Shown here piece by piece: positions 6,883 to 12,829 of a stretch of DNA of 19,320 bases. Location of the stretch: contig JBJEIR010000051.1 of NCBI GenBank assembly GCA_051877215.1, positions 1-19,320 on the forward strand, written 5' to 3'. The notes under the pieces were generated by a model. The model searched no databases. It was not told where the DNA came from and saw only the letters and a program-made list of their open reading frames with translations. A program made the position numbers and the translations under genes. The DNA comes from RGIG1959 sp051877215 (lineage in GTDB: Bacteria > Bacillota > Clostridia > Oscillospirales > Acutalibacteraceae). Every line of letters starts with the position of its first letter. Position 1 is the first letter of the stretch.

Positions 6883-7397
6883 GCCGCAAATTGTAAAATC
6901 GTGCGGCAACAAAAACGGCAAAAAAGCTTGCTTATCGGGCCAAACAGCTTTTTACCGTTTTCGTTGCAAACCTTTTTGGAAAAAGCGGCGGACACTTGAA
7001 AAATGTCCGCTAATATGATATGATAAATAAAACGAATAAAGCTCTGAAAAGAGGCCTTGACAATGAGAAAAGGGGGACACTATCGGCATCAAGCAGGCAT
7101 AACACTACCCTTTTTCCCTGTCAAGCCCCAAAGCATATGTGCTTTCAAGGCGTATTCTGCCCTTTTTTAAAAAGGATGGGGACGCCTTTTTGTGATGTCC
7201 TGCGGGTACGGCGATTTTTTGAGCGTCAGATGACGGTCTGACCGATAGGATGAGGAGGTGCGGACGATCAAGCCGAACGGAAATACCGGGAAAGGTATCA
7301 TAAAGTACAAAAGCTGATACCAAAAAGGTCTCTTTGGGAAGAGCGCGTTGTTCCATCCATTCAAATTTATTCAAATTTATTAAAGAGGGGAAAACCA
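6883..7397. other. Inverted-repeat-rich intergenic region before the lipoprotein gene
   Basis: I see no convincing gene in these 515 bases. They hold several stem-loops: TTGCCGCA at 6881-6888 with TGCGGCAA at 6902-6909; a roughly 22-bp imperfect stem between 6906-6928 and 6946-6967; GCGGACA at 6988-6994 with TGTCCGC at 7004-7010; an imperfect long stem between 7053 and 7128; and short palindromes near 7129-7145 and 7168-7183. A TTGACA at 7057-7062 has only a weak -10 candidate (TATCGG at 7081-7086) and lies inside the long stem. A 10-base direct repeat TTCAAATTTA occurs twice just before 7380. Short open frames lack a ribosome binding site and overlap the stems. Confidence 0.6.
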
Positions 7398-8090
7398 ATG
7401 AAAAAAATCATAGCACTCCTGTTAATTGTCATGCTTGTTCTGAGCATGGCGGGCTGTTCAGGTGAAGGAGAAAAATCCAATACCGGCACACAGGCTTCCT
7501 CAAGCGATGCTGCAAACAAAGACGAGCAGGGCTCTGCCGCCGATGACAACAGCGGGGACAATGGCAATGCCTCGTACACCTTATATGACGATCTGCCGAA
7601 TTATGAGAAGCTCATCTTCCATGAAACCTATATCAGCACACCTGCGTGGCGTTGTGATACAACCAGACTTACGTTAGGCTGGAGGCTGACCGATTCCAAC
7701 GACTATGTTGTTGCCATCACCTATAATGATGACGATGACGGAGAATATACGGGCGCCATTGAAGACATTTTGGAAGAAACTTACGACGGATTTACGAGTG
7801 CCATCGGCGACCACGCCGTTACGAATGAATTCGGGGAGTATAATCTGACGACAAAGGAAAAGGTCACCCTTGACTGCGGTTCGGAAGCCATGAAGTTTGA
7901 GGGCACGATGAGCGCCAATGAATATTCCGCGATTGTCGACTATTATATTTACGGTTACAGCTTTGTGTTTGACAAATCGACGATAACGGTAGGTGCTTCT
8001 GTTGTGAATCCCGATGTGATTGACGAGAAAAAGGATATGATGAAAGATATTGTGGACAGGATGGTCAAAACCGTCAGAACACAGCCGTAA
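7398..8090 (+). CDS. Putative lipoprotein of unknown function
   Basis: The 230-residue product begins with a lipoprotein signal peptide: MKKI, a hydrophobic core and a lipobox ending in MAGC with the lipidated Cys at residue 20. A linker rich in S, G, N, D and A follows to about residue 62, then a folded domain of about 165 residues with alternating aromatic/polar beta-like stretches and an acidic run (YNDDDDGEY). I recognise no family. It would be anchored on the outer face of the cytoplasmic membrane. The start follows AGAGGGG at 7384-7390. It is a single gene bracketed by two copies of a terminator-containing repeat, and by eye its base and codon use is more AT-rich than its neighbours, which hints at separate origin. 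A divergent sensor or binding protein is possible. Confidence 0.82.
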   Translation: MKKIIALLLIVMLVLSMAGCSGEGEKSNTGTQASSSDAANKDEQGSAADDNSGDNGNASYTLYDDLPNYEKLIFHETYISTPAWRCDTTRLTLGWRLTDSNDYVVAITYNDDDDGEYTGAIEDILEETYDGFTSAIGDHAVTNEFGEYNLTTKEKVTLDCGSEAMKFEGTMSANEYSAIVDYYIYGYSFVFDKSTITVGASVVNPDVIDEKKDMMKDIVDRMVKTVRTQP

Positions 8091-8261
8091 TATCTGTCAG
8101 AACAACCGCTCTCCAAAAGGCGCCTGCTTTCGGGTGAAACGGCCGTATCAGAAGGGTCAATGAATTTTTTAAACGCCGTTTGTCATAACAGGCTGAGCAT
8201 AGCGGCGTTGGCAAGCTGACCGACCATGAGCCGGATGATATCGAATAGCAGAGAATAGCCG

Positions 8262-8367
8262 CCTGCCGAGTGCGCGGCCGCTTGAAACGGCGCTTTAAAC
8301 GGGCGTAAAACCGACTAAACAGAAAAAAAGAGTTAAGGCGTACGTTTTGCCTTAACTCTTTTTTGTT
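8262..8367. repeat. Copy 2 of the palindrome-plus-terminator module
   Basis: Closely similar to 6775-6882. The palindrome (8278-8302) has lost symmetry here: relative to copy 1, G-to-A and C-to-T changes leave two mismatches and one wobble pair. The terminator stem has kept its pairing: G-to-T in the left arm is matched by C-to-A in the right arm, so AGAGTGAAGG/CCTTCACTCT in copy 1 is AGAGTTAAGG/CCTTAACTCT here. Confidence 0.78.
8324..8364. terminator. Bidirectional intrinsic terminator between convergent lipoprotein gene and hemW
   Basis: The left arm AAAAAAGAGTTAAGGC (8324-8339) is perfectly complementary to GCCTTAACTCTTTTTT (8349-8364) with a 9-base loop. A- and T-tracts on the two sides make it usable by the plus-strand lipoprotein gene and the minus-strand hemW. 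Confidence 0.88.
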
Positions 8368-8454
8368 ATAGACGGATTCATATAAAAAGCGGTCTCGCCC
8401 TCACAAGAGGATAGAGAGAAGAGCGGTATATCGGAAGTATATTTTTAAACGCAG

Positions 8455-9570
8455 TCATCCCCACAAAATGCGGGGAATCAGCGTGTTTGAAAGCAAAAAC
8501 CCCTCTTTGGTCAGACGGATGACACCCTTGTCTGCCTGCACCAGATGAGCGGGCAAACAGCGCGCGCGGTCAAACCAATCGGACGGCAGCGGCGTGTGAA
8601 AACGGGCGGCAAAGGCCTCCGCCTGCAAGCCTGCTGTCAGCCGCAGACGCAGCATGGCGTATTCCTCCTGCCCGCCGTCGGCAATGACGGCTTCGTCGGG
8701 GTCCTCCGCCAGCGGCAAAGCGCCGCTTAAGAAGCTGTCCAGCGAGCGCTTATAATACCACCGTTTTCCGCCGATAAAGCTGTGGGCGGAGGGGCCGATG
8801 CCGATGTAGTCTTCGCTGTTCCAGTATTTCAGATTATGACGGCTCTCAAAGCCGTCCCGCGCAAAATTGGAAATTTCATATTGTGCATAGCCCGCCGCTT
8901 CGATTTGTTCGCAGGCGCGCAGATACAAAGCGGCGGCCTGATCCTCATCGGGCAGAGAAAGCGTTTGCCGACGGTCAAAAAACGGGGTGCCCGGCTCGAG
9001 CTTGAGCAAATAAGCGGAAAGGTGCGCGGCGTCAAAGGAAACGCACGCCTCAACCGCCGCTTGGATATCGTCATCCGTTTGATCGGGGGTGGCCAGCATG
9101 AGGTCAAGCGAGAGATTGCAAAGCCCCGCGCGGTGGGCGTCCCGCACCGCCGCTTTCAGATCGGCGGGCGTGTGCCGCCGCCCCAACGCGGCAAGCCCTT
9201 TGCGCTTTGCCGCCTGCATTCCCATCGAAAGGCGGTTGCCGCCCGCGTCGGCAAAGGCGGCAAAGGTGTCATAAAGTCGATCTGCGGGGTTTGCTTCCAG
9301 GGTGATCTCTGCGTTTTCCAATCCGAACAGAGCGCGGGCATGGCGTATCATGCGGGACAGCCGCGCGCCGCCCAACAGGGAGGGGGTGCCGCCGCCGAAA
9401 TACAGCGTGTCGGCGGTCTTGGGGATGTATGTGTGCCAGACCGACAGCCGATTACACACGGCGTCTGTATACGCATCCAATACGGATTCGTCGGTCGACA
9501 AAAGGGAATAAAAGTCGCAGTACGGACATTTGGACAGACAAAACGGCACATGAATATACAGTCCGAGCAT
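8455..9570 (-). CDS. hemW: HemW-like radical SAM haem chaperone
   Basis: The 371-residue protein has the radical SAM motif CLSKCPYC (C11, C15, C18) near the N-terminus, then FGGGTPS, an ITLEANP segment and the downstream region typical of the HemN/HemW family (RHNLKYW, GIGPSAHSF). The short N-terminus MLGLYIHVPFC fits HemW, which binds haem and transfers it to acceptor proteins, rather than oxygen-independent coproporphyrinogen oxidase HemN, which has a longer N-terminal arm. The length matches HemW. The start is set by GGGAGGG about 10 bases upstream on the minus strand; the frame stays open further upstream but runs through the promoter. In related Firmicutes the gene often lies near lepA, hrcA and dnaK, which are not visible here. 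Expression is probably from the promoter at 9604-9632. Confidence 0.92.
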   Translation of the reverse strand: MLGLYIHVPFCLSKCPYCDFYSLLSTDESVLDAYTDAVCNRLSVWHTYIPKTADTLYFGGGTPSLLGGARLSRMIRHARALFGLENAEITLEANPADRLYDTFAAFADAGGNRLSMGMQAAKRKGLAALGRRHTPADLKAAVRDAHRAGLCNLSLDLMLATPDQTDDDIQAAVEACVSFDAAHLSAYLLKLEPGTPFFDRRQTLSLPDEDQAAALYLRACEQIEAAGYAQYEISNFARDGFESRHNLKYWNSEDYIGIGPSAHSFIGGKRWYYKRSLDSFLSGALPLAEDPDEAVIADGGQEEYAMLRLRLTAGLQAEAFAARFHTPLPSDWFDRARCLPAHLVQADKGVIRLTKEGFLLSNTLIPRILWG

Positions 9571-9603
9571 GACGGCTTTTCCCTCCCGTATAAGACTGCT
9601 TTG

Positions 9604-9632
9604 AGTATACACCAATTGTAAACATTTCGCAA
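9604..9632 (-). promoter_or_regulatory. Probable sigma-A promoter of hemW
   Basis: On the minus strand, TTGCGA (9627-9632) and TATACT (9604-9609) are separated by 17 bases, about 35 bases before the start codon. The -10 box is one base from consensus and the -35 box is moderate. Confidence 0.6.
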
Positions 9633-9670
9633 CATCGGTCAAAATTCCGCCCCTTTTTGCAAAATGGCAG

Positions 9671-9699
9671 TTTACAAATATCGAGGTTTCATGTATAAT
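9671..9699 (+). promoter_or_regulatory. Probable sigma-A promoter of the foldase-like lipoprotein gene
   Basis: TTTACA (9671-9676) and a perfect TATAAT (9694-9699) are separated by 17 bases. It diverges from the hemW promoter and leaves an untranslated leader of about 75 bases. Confidence 0.78.
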
Positions 9700-9782
9700 A
9701 AATTCATATATAATCATGTGGTGCGTCATAAGGGATTTCATCTTTCTCACCGATGATATTTGATTGCCTTCAAGGAGGAAAC

Positions 9783-11036
9783 ATGACCATGAAATTGATC
9801 CGCAAGATAGCCGTTTCAGCGCTTGCTGTTCTGATGGCGGTGTCGATGTTGCTGATGAGCGCCTGTTCCACACCTGCCGTTGCGATGACCGTAGACGGCA
9901 AGGACTATTCGACGGGCGAATATCTCGCCAATCTTTACAACAGCTACTACCTCGCGTATTATAGCGGTGGGCTGTATCAGTATGCACAGTACGGCATGGA
10001 TCCGTGGGAGCAGAGCATGACCTACGGCGAGGGAGACGAGGCTGTTTCCATGAAGCTCGCCGATTATCTCGTGCAGATAACAAAGGACAACATCATTCGC
10101 CAAAAGGCGGTCGAAAACCTGATGGCGGAATACGAGATTACGGCGGACGAAGAGCTGATGAACGAATTCAACAGCAACTTTGAAAGCTATAAAGAGAGCG
10201 AAATGCTGCAATACGGCTTCAATCGAGAGCATTACAGAAATATGTATATTGAAGCCAATATCAACGAGCGCAGCCTGTTCTATGCGCTGTACGGCGAAAA
10301 CGGCGCAAAAGCGGTATCGGAGGACGATATCCGCGCCTATTTTGATCAGAATTTTGTCGCCTATAAGGCGATCTCCGTTTCGATGGTCGATTCGGAGGGC
10401 AATGAATATTCCGACGCCGACAAGCAGGCGACAAAGGACAATCTGAACAATTATCTCGAGCTGTATAAAGCCACCGGTGATTTTGACGCGGTCATCGCGC
10501 AGTATAACATGGATACCGCCGAGAAAGAGGAGACGGCGGATACGGCGACGACCGATACGACCGATGCGGCCGATACGGCGGACACGACAACAGCGGATAC
10601 GACAACGGCAGAAACCGACGCCTCCGAACAGGATGCAACACAGACGACGGCTGCCGAGGATACGGCAGAGGCGTCCGAGCCGGAGGATACCGCCGAGGAG
10701 GAAGAGGACAGCAATGTGCAGCTGGCAGACAGCGTGACGGGCGACGCCGAATTGGTGAAGGCGGTCGTCGCTGTCCCCGAAAATACCGCACAGGTGATCG
10801 AATACACCACTTCGAGCGGCACGCTGACAGCGGCGCTGGTGCTGCGCCTGAATGTTGAGAAAGAGGGCGGCGACGGGTATTACGAAAATCAGCATGACAA
10901 CTGCCTGTACGGCCTGAAATTCGACGAGTTTGACAAGGATGTAAAGACGGTTGCGGACAGCCTGACCGTCACCTATAACGATGCGGCGATCAACGCCTGC
11001 GATCCCAAGAATTTTGACACGACTTCTAAAAGCTGA
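9783..11036 (+). CDS. PrsA/SurA-like lipoprotein, probable extracytoplasmic foldase
   Basis: The product (417 residues from 9783; 415 if the ATG at 9789 is used, AAGGAGG at 9772-9778 being compatible with either) has a lipoprotein signal ending in LLMSAC. The mature part begins with AVAMTVDGKDYSTGEY, followed by a helical region with many Y, E and N residues, as in SurA/PrsA N-terminal chaperone domains. After about residue 190 a parvulin-like pattern begins (KAISVSMV, then a long helix ending in GDFDAVIAQYN). It is interrupted by a roughly 60-residue T/A/D/E-rich tract and seems to resume at AELVKAVVAVPENTAQVIEY, which resembles the end of a parvulin domain. I infer membrane-anchored folding help for secreted proteins. 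Prolyl isomerase activity is uncertain because no clear catalytic motif is visible. It is a single-gene unit with its own promoter and terminator. Confidence 0.78.
   Translation: MTMKLIRKIAVSALAVLMAVSMLLMSACSTPAVAMTVDGKDYSTGEYLANLYNSYYLAYYSGGLYQYAQYGMDPWEQSMTYGEGDEAVSMKLADYLVQITKDNIIRQKAVENLMAEYEITADEELMNEFNSNFESYKESEMLQYGFNREHYRNMYIEANINERSLFYALYGENGAKAVSEDDIRAYFDQNFVAYKAISVSMVDSEGNEYSDADKQATKDNLNNYLELYKATGDFDAVIAQYNMDTAEKEETADTATTDTTDAADTADTTTADTTTAETDASEQDATQTTAAEDTAEASEPEDTAEEEEDSNVQLADSVTGDAELVKAVVAVPENTAQVIEYTTSSGTLTAALVLRLNVEKEGGDGYYENQHDNCLYGLKFDEFDKDVKTVADSLTVTYNDAAINACDPKNFDTTSKS
10510..10710 (+). repeat. Low-complexity coding repeat rich in Thr, Ala, Asp and Glu
   Basis: Imperfect reiterations of GATACG, GCGGATACG and ACGACA-type units encode a T/A/D tract that grades into an acidic E-rich end (AEEEEDS). 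Such tracts change length by slippage. It lies inside the foldase-like gene. Confidence 0.75.
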
Positions 11037-11070
11037 TTGATAACCGCTTGAAGCACAGCAAAACAGCAAC

Positions 11071-11112
11071 AAAAAGCCTTGACTGTTTTTAAAAAACGGT
11101 CAAGGCTTTTTT
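11071..11112 (+). terminator. Intrinsic terminator of the foldase-like lipoprotein gene
   Basis: AAAAAGCCTTGAC (11071-11083) pairs with GTCAAGGCTTTTT (from 11099), followed by further T residues; the loop is A/T-rich. It starts 35 bases after the stop codon. Confidence 0.9.
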
Positions 11113-11292
11113 GATGCCGAAAAGCAAGAGGGCCTGCGGCGCGTTTACCCGCCGTCAAAAAAGAACGGGACGGCGCGTTTTTGTTCGGCGCCGGTTTTTG
11201 CTTTTGCGTTGATGTGCGGCCGATTTGGAAAAAAGGTGTGCAAGACCGTCGCTTTCGGAGAAGAAAGCGGCGGATTTTCGTCCGTATAAATG

Positions 11293-11325
11293 AAAAACGC
11301 CTGTCCGATATGGGACTGGCGTTTT
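11293..11325. repeat. Diverged copy of the rpsI terminator hairpin
   Basis: AAAACGCCTGTCC pairs with GGACTGGCGTTTT with one internal mismatch. The left arm and flank repeat those of the rpsI terminator at 11635-11666 nearly exactly (TGAAAAACGCCTGTCCG). Confidence 0.7.
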
Positions 11326-11388
11326 GAGAGTGTCAAAAACAATCTTTTCCCTCTCCTTACACAGGGGAAAGGCATTGATACGCTGCTG

Positions 11389-11456
11389 CAAACCACTTGG
11401 CTCCCTCTGACGAGGGAGCTGGGCAGGTGACTGAGGGAGAGAATAGCAGTGGTTTG
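11389..11456. repeat. 68-bp element with 9-bp perfect terminal inverted repeats
   Basis: CAAACCACT (11389-11397) is the reverse complement of AGTGGTTTG (11448-11456). Inside is a CTCCCTC-TGAC-GAGGGAG hairpin (11401-11418). It could be a small mobile-element-like repeat or simply a structured RNA. No transposase is nearby. Confidence 0.5.
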
Positions 11457-11524
11457 TCTTTATCGGAAATAAGCAATGATCAGCTATGTCTTCTCTCCCT
11501 CCTACTCCCTTCATCAGAGGGAGG
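11399..11524. repeat. Inverted pair of gut-Firmicutes-type palindromic repeats
   Basis: One unit at 11399-11443 starts GGCTCCCTCTGACGAGGGAG and ends TGAGGGAGAGAA. A second unit in the opposite orientation at 11489-11524 starts TTCTCTCCCTCC and ends TCAGAGGGAGGC. Reversed, the second aligns with the first apart from an internal deletion of about 12 bases. Such CTCCCTCTGA...GAGGGAG units are, from memory, abundant between genes in gut Clostridia. Confidence 0.65.
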
Positions 11525-11534
11525 CTTTTGTGTC

Positions 11535-11592
11535 AACCCCACCGTCACGGCTTGACGCCGTGCCACCTCCCCTTACACAGGGGAGGCGGTGG
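11535..11592. repeat. Twin-hairpin intergenic repeat
   Basis: Two adjacent hairpins: CACGGC-TTGAC-GCCGTG, then ACCTCCCC-TTACACAG-GGGAGG flanked by CCACC/GGTGG-type bases. A partial copy of the second (CTCCTTACACAGGGGA) lies at 11353-11368. Confidence 0.6.
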
Positions 11593-11634
11593 TATGCCAC
11601 AAAATCCTTTTACAGCGCGTTTTTTGACAAGCTG

Positions 11635-11666
11635 AAAAACGCCTGTCCGGTATCGGACAGGCGTTT
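11635..11666 (-). terminator. Intrinsic terminator of the rplM-rpsI operon
   Basis: A near-perfect stem, AAAACGCCTGTCCG with CGGACAGGCGTTTT around a GTAT loop, is followed on the minus strand by a T-run. It lies about 27 bases after the rpsI stop codon. An outer ACAAGCTG/CAGCTTGT stem extends it. Confidence 0.9.
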
Positions 11667-11692
11667 TGCGCAGCTTGTAAAAATCCGGCCGA

Positions 11693-12097
11693 TCAGCGCT
11701 TGGAGAACTGGGGAGCGCGACGGGCGGCTTTCAGGCCGTACTTCTTTCTTTCCTTCATACGCGGATCGCGTGTGAGGAAGCCGGCCTTTTTGAGCATCGG
11801 GCGCAGCTCGTCACTGTTGTATTGCAGCAACGCACGGGAGATGCCGTGGCGGATCGCACCGGCCTGGCCGGTCACACCGCCGCCGCCGACGCGGCATTCG
11901 ATATCAAACTTGTCCGCCGTTCCGGTAAGCTCCAGAGGCTGGCGAACGATCAGCTTGAGGGTCTCAAGACCGAAATAATCGTCGATGTCGCGGCCGTTAA
12001 TGGTCACGCTGCCGGTGCCGGCATACAGACGAACACGCGCGACGGATTTCTTTCTTCTGCCTGTTCCGTAAAAATACGGTCTGGTATTGTAATCCAT
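11693..12097 (-). CDS. rpsI: Ribosomal protein S9
   Basis: The 134-residue product is a canonical uS9: YGTGRRKKSVARVRL near the N-terminus, GGGVTGQAGAIRHGI in the middle, and the basic tail with RDPRMKERKKYGLKAARR ending in FSKR, whose C-terminal Lys-Arg reaches the ribosomal P site. The N-terminal extension MDYNTRP is slightly longer than in many species. The start follows AAGGAGG on the minus strand. It lies 18 bases downstream of rplM and is co-transcribed with it, the order conserved in almost all bacteria. Confidence 0.98.
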   Translation of the reverse strand: MDYNTRPYFYGTGRRKKSVARVRLYAGTGSVTINGRDIDDYFGLETLKLIVRQPLELTGTADKFDIECRVGGGGVTGQAGAIRHGISRALLQYNSDELRPMLKKAGFLTRDPRMKERKKYGLKAARRAPQFSKR

Positions 12098-12115
12098 GTA
12101 TTACAGCCTCCTTCC

Positions 12116-12544
12116 TTACAGCTTGAATTCTTCGGGCTTTTGCGCCGCATGTGCATGGTTGGAATCCGCATACACACGAAGACGGGTCATCGCCTGACGG
12201 CCGATGGTGTTGTCGGGGATCATGCCGTTCACGGCAAGCTCCATCGCCTTTTCGGGACGCTGTGCCATCAGCGTGGAATATTTGACTTCCTTCAAGCCGC
12301 CGATATAGCCGGTATGGCGATACCAGACCTTTTTCTGCAGCTTGCCGCCGGTGAGAACGGCTTTGGCGCAGTTGATGATAATGACATGATCGCCGCAATC
12401 CACATGGGGCGTGAAGGTGGGCTTATGCTTTCCGCGCAGCAGCACGGCAGCCTGAGCGGCCACACGACCCAGCGGCTTACCGGCGGCGTCGATGACATAC
12501 CACTTGCGCTCGACCTGACCGGCCTTTTCCATATAAGTGGACAT
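12116..12544 (-). CDS. rplM: Ribosomal protein L13
   Basis: The 142-residue product is uL13: WYVIDAAGKPLGRVAAQAAVLLRGKHKP, GDHVIIINCAKAVLTG, KKVWYRHTGY, and the terminal RLRVYADSNHAHAAQKPE segment typical of bacteria. It is a 50S assembly-initiator protein. AAGGAGGT eight bases upstream on the minus strand fixes the ATG at 12544. The frame is open for 13 more codons, but these lie in the 5' leader. The leader from the promoter at 12592-12620 is only about 40 bases, too short for an extended L13 leader structure. Confidence 0.98.
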   Translation of the reverse strand: MSTYMEKAGQVERKWYVIDAAGKPLGRVAAQAAVLLRGKHKPTFTPHVDCGDHVIIINCAKAVLTGGKLQKKVWYRHTGYIGGLKEVKYSTLMAQRPEKAMELAVNGMIPDNTIGRQAMTRLRVYADSNHAHAAQKPEEFKL

Positions 12545-12591
12545 CAGAAATACCTCCTTAGTAACCGAGATCTTTTTTCTCAACGCCGCCC

Positions 12592-12620
12592 ATCATACCA
12601 TATTCTTTTTTGCCTGTCAA
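12592..12620 (-). promoter_or_regulatory. Strong promoter of the rplM-rpsI operon
   Basis: On the minus strand a perfect TTGACA (12615-12620) and TATGAT (12592-12597) are separated by 17 bases. A/T-tracts upstream (12625-12710 on the plus strand) could act as an UP element. Confidence 0.88.
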
Positions 12621-12763
12621 CCGAAAAATCTCTGTTTTTTTAATTTACAGCCCGTATTCTCTCGTTTTCTCTTTGTTTTTCTCGTTTTTTCTTTATTTCT
12701 CATTTTTTATTAACGGATCGGCAGCCCCCAAAAGAGCCGCAAAGGCATTTTTTAGATGGGGGA

Positions 12764-12792
12764 TGGCTTTTTGGAAAAAAGAGGTGTATACT
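12764..12792 (+). promoter_or_regulatory. Possible promoter of the AEC transporter gene
   Basis: TATACT (12787-12792) is a good -10 box. The base run 17 bases upstream (TGGCTT, 12764-12769) is a poor -35 match, so the call rests mainly on the -10 box and its position 37 bases before the gene. Confidence 0.4.
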
Positions 12793-12829
12793 GGTGGCTG
12801 TCGGATTTTGTAAAAAAGGGGACGGAGCA

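Larger units (their letters stand above)
8091..8454. other. Intergenic region between the lipoprotein gene and hemW
   Basis: Bases 8091-8261 show no supported gene, promoter or RNA. Bases 8262-8367 are the second copy of the palindrome/terminator module. Bases 8368-8454 run up to the 3' end of hemW, which is transcribed towards this region, and show nothing further. Confidence 0.65.
11113..11692. other. Intergenic repeat cluster between convergent genes
   Basis: No gene is supported in this stretch of about 580 bases; short open frames read through hairpins and have no ribosome binding site. It contains a terminator-like hairpin at 11150-11182 (CGCCGTC with GACGGCG, then a T-run), two related hairpins at 11293-11325 and 11635-11666, and the palindromic repeats at 11351-11592 listed separately. 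Confidence 0.65.

Noticed and set aside
4974..6995. Minus-strand open frame of about 670 codons opposite hydA
   Set aside because: It is an antisense shadow of hydA, extends through the operon terminator, and has no credible start site or family match.
7020..7241. Small plus-strand gene upstream of the lipoprotein gene
   Set aside because: It lacks a ribosome binding site, its sequence lies across several hairpins, and the translated product has no coherent features.
9571..10083. Possible N-terminal extension of hemW by about 170 codons
   Set aside because: The open frame continues, but it crosses two well-formed divergent promoters and the start of the opposite gene. The ATG at 9570 has a strong ribosome binding site and the family-typical N-terminus.
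11351..11592. CRISPR array
   Set aside because: The repeats are few, in opposite orientations, of unequal length and without regular spacers, and no cas genes are near.
11476..11775. Plus-strand open frame through the repeat cluster into rpsI
   Set aside because: It reads through palindromic repeats and the rpsI terminator and ends inside rpsI in antisense.
12545..12583. Thirteen-codon extension of rplM or an L13 leader RNA
   Set aside because: The codons fall in the 5' leader before a strong ribosome binding site, and the 40-base leader is too short for the known L13 leader structure.
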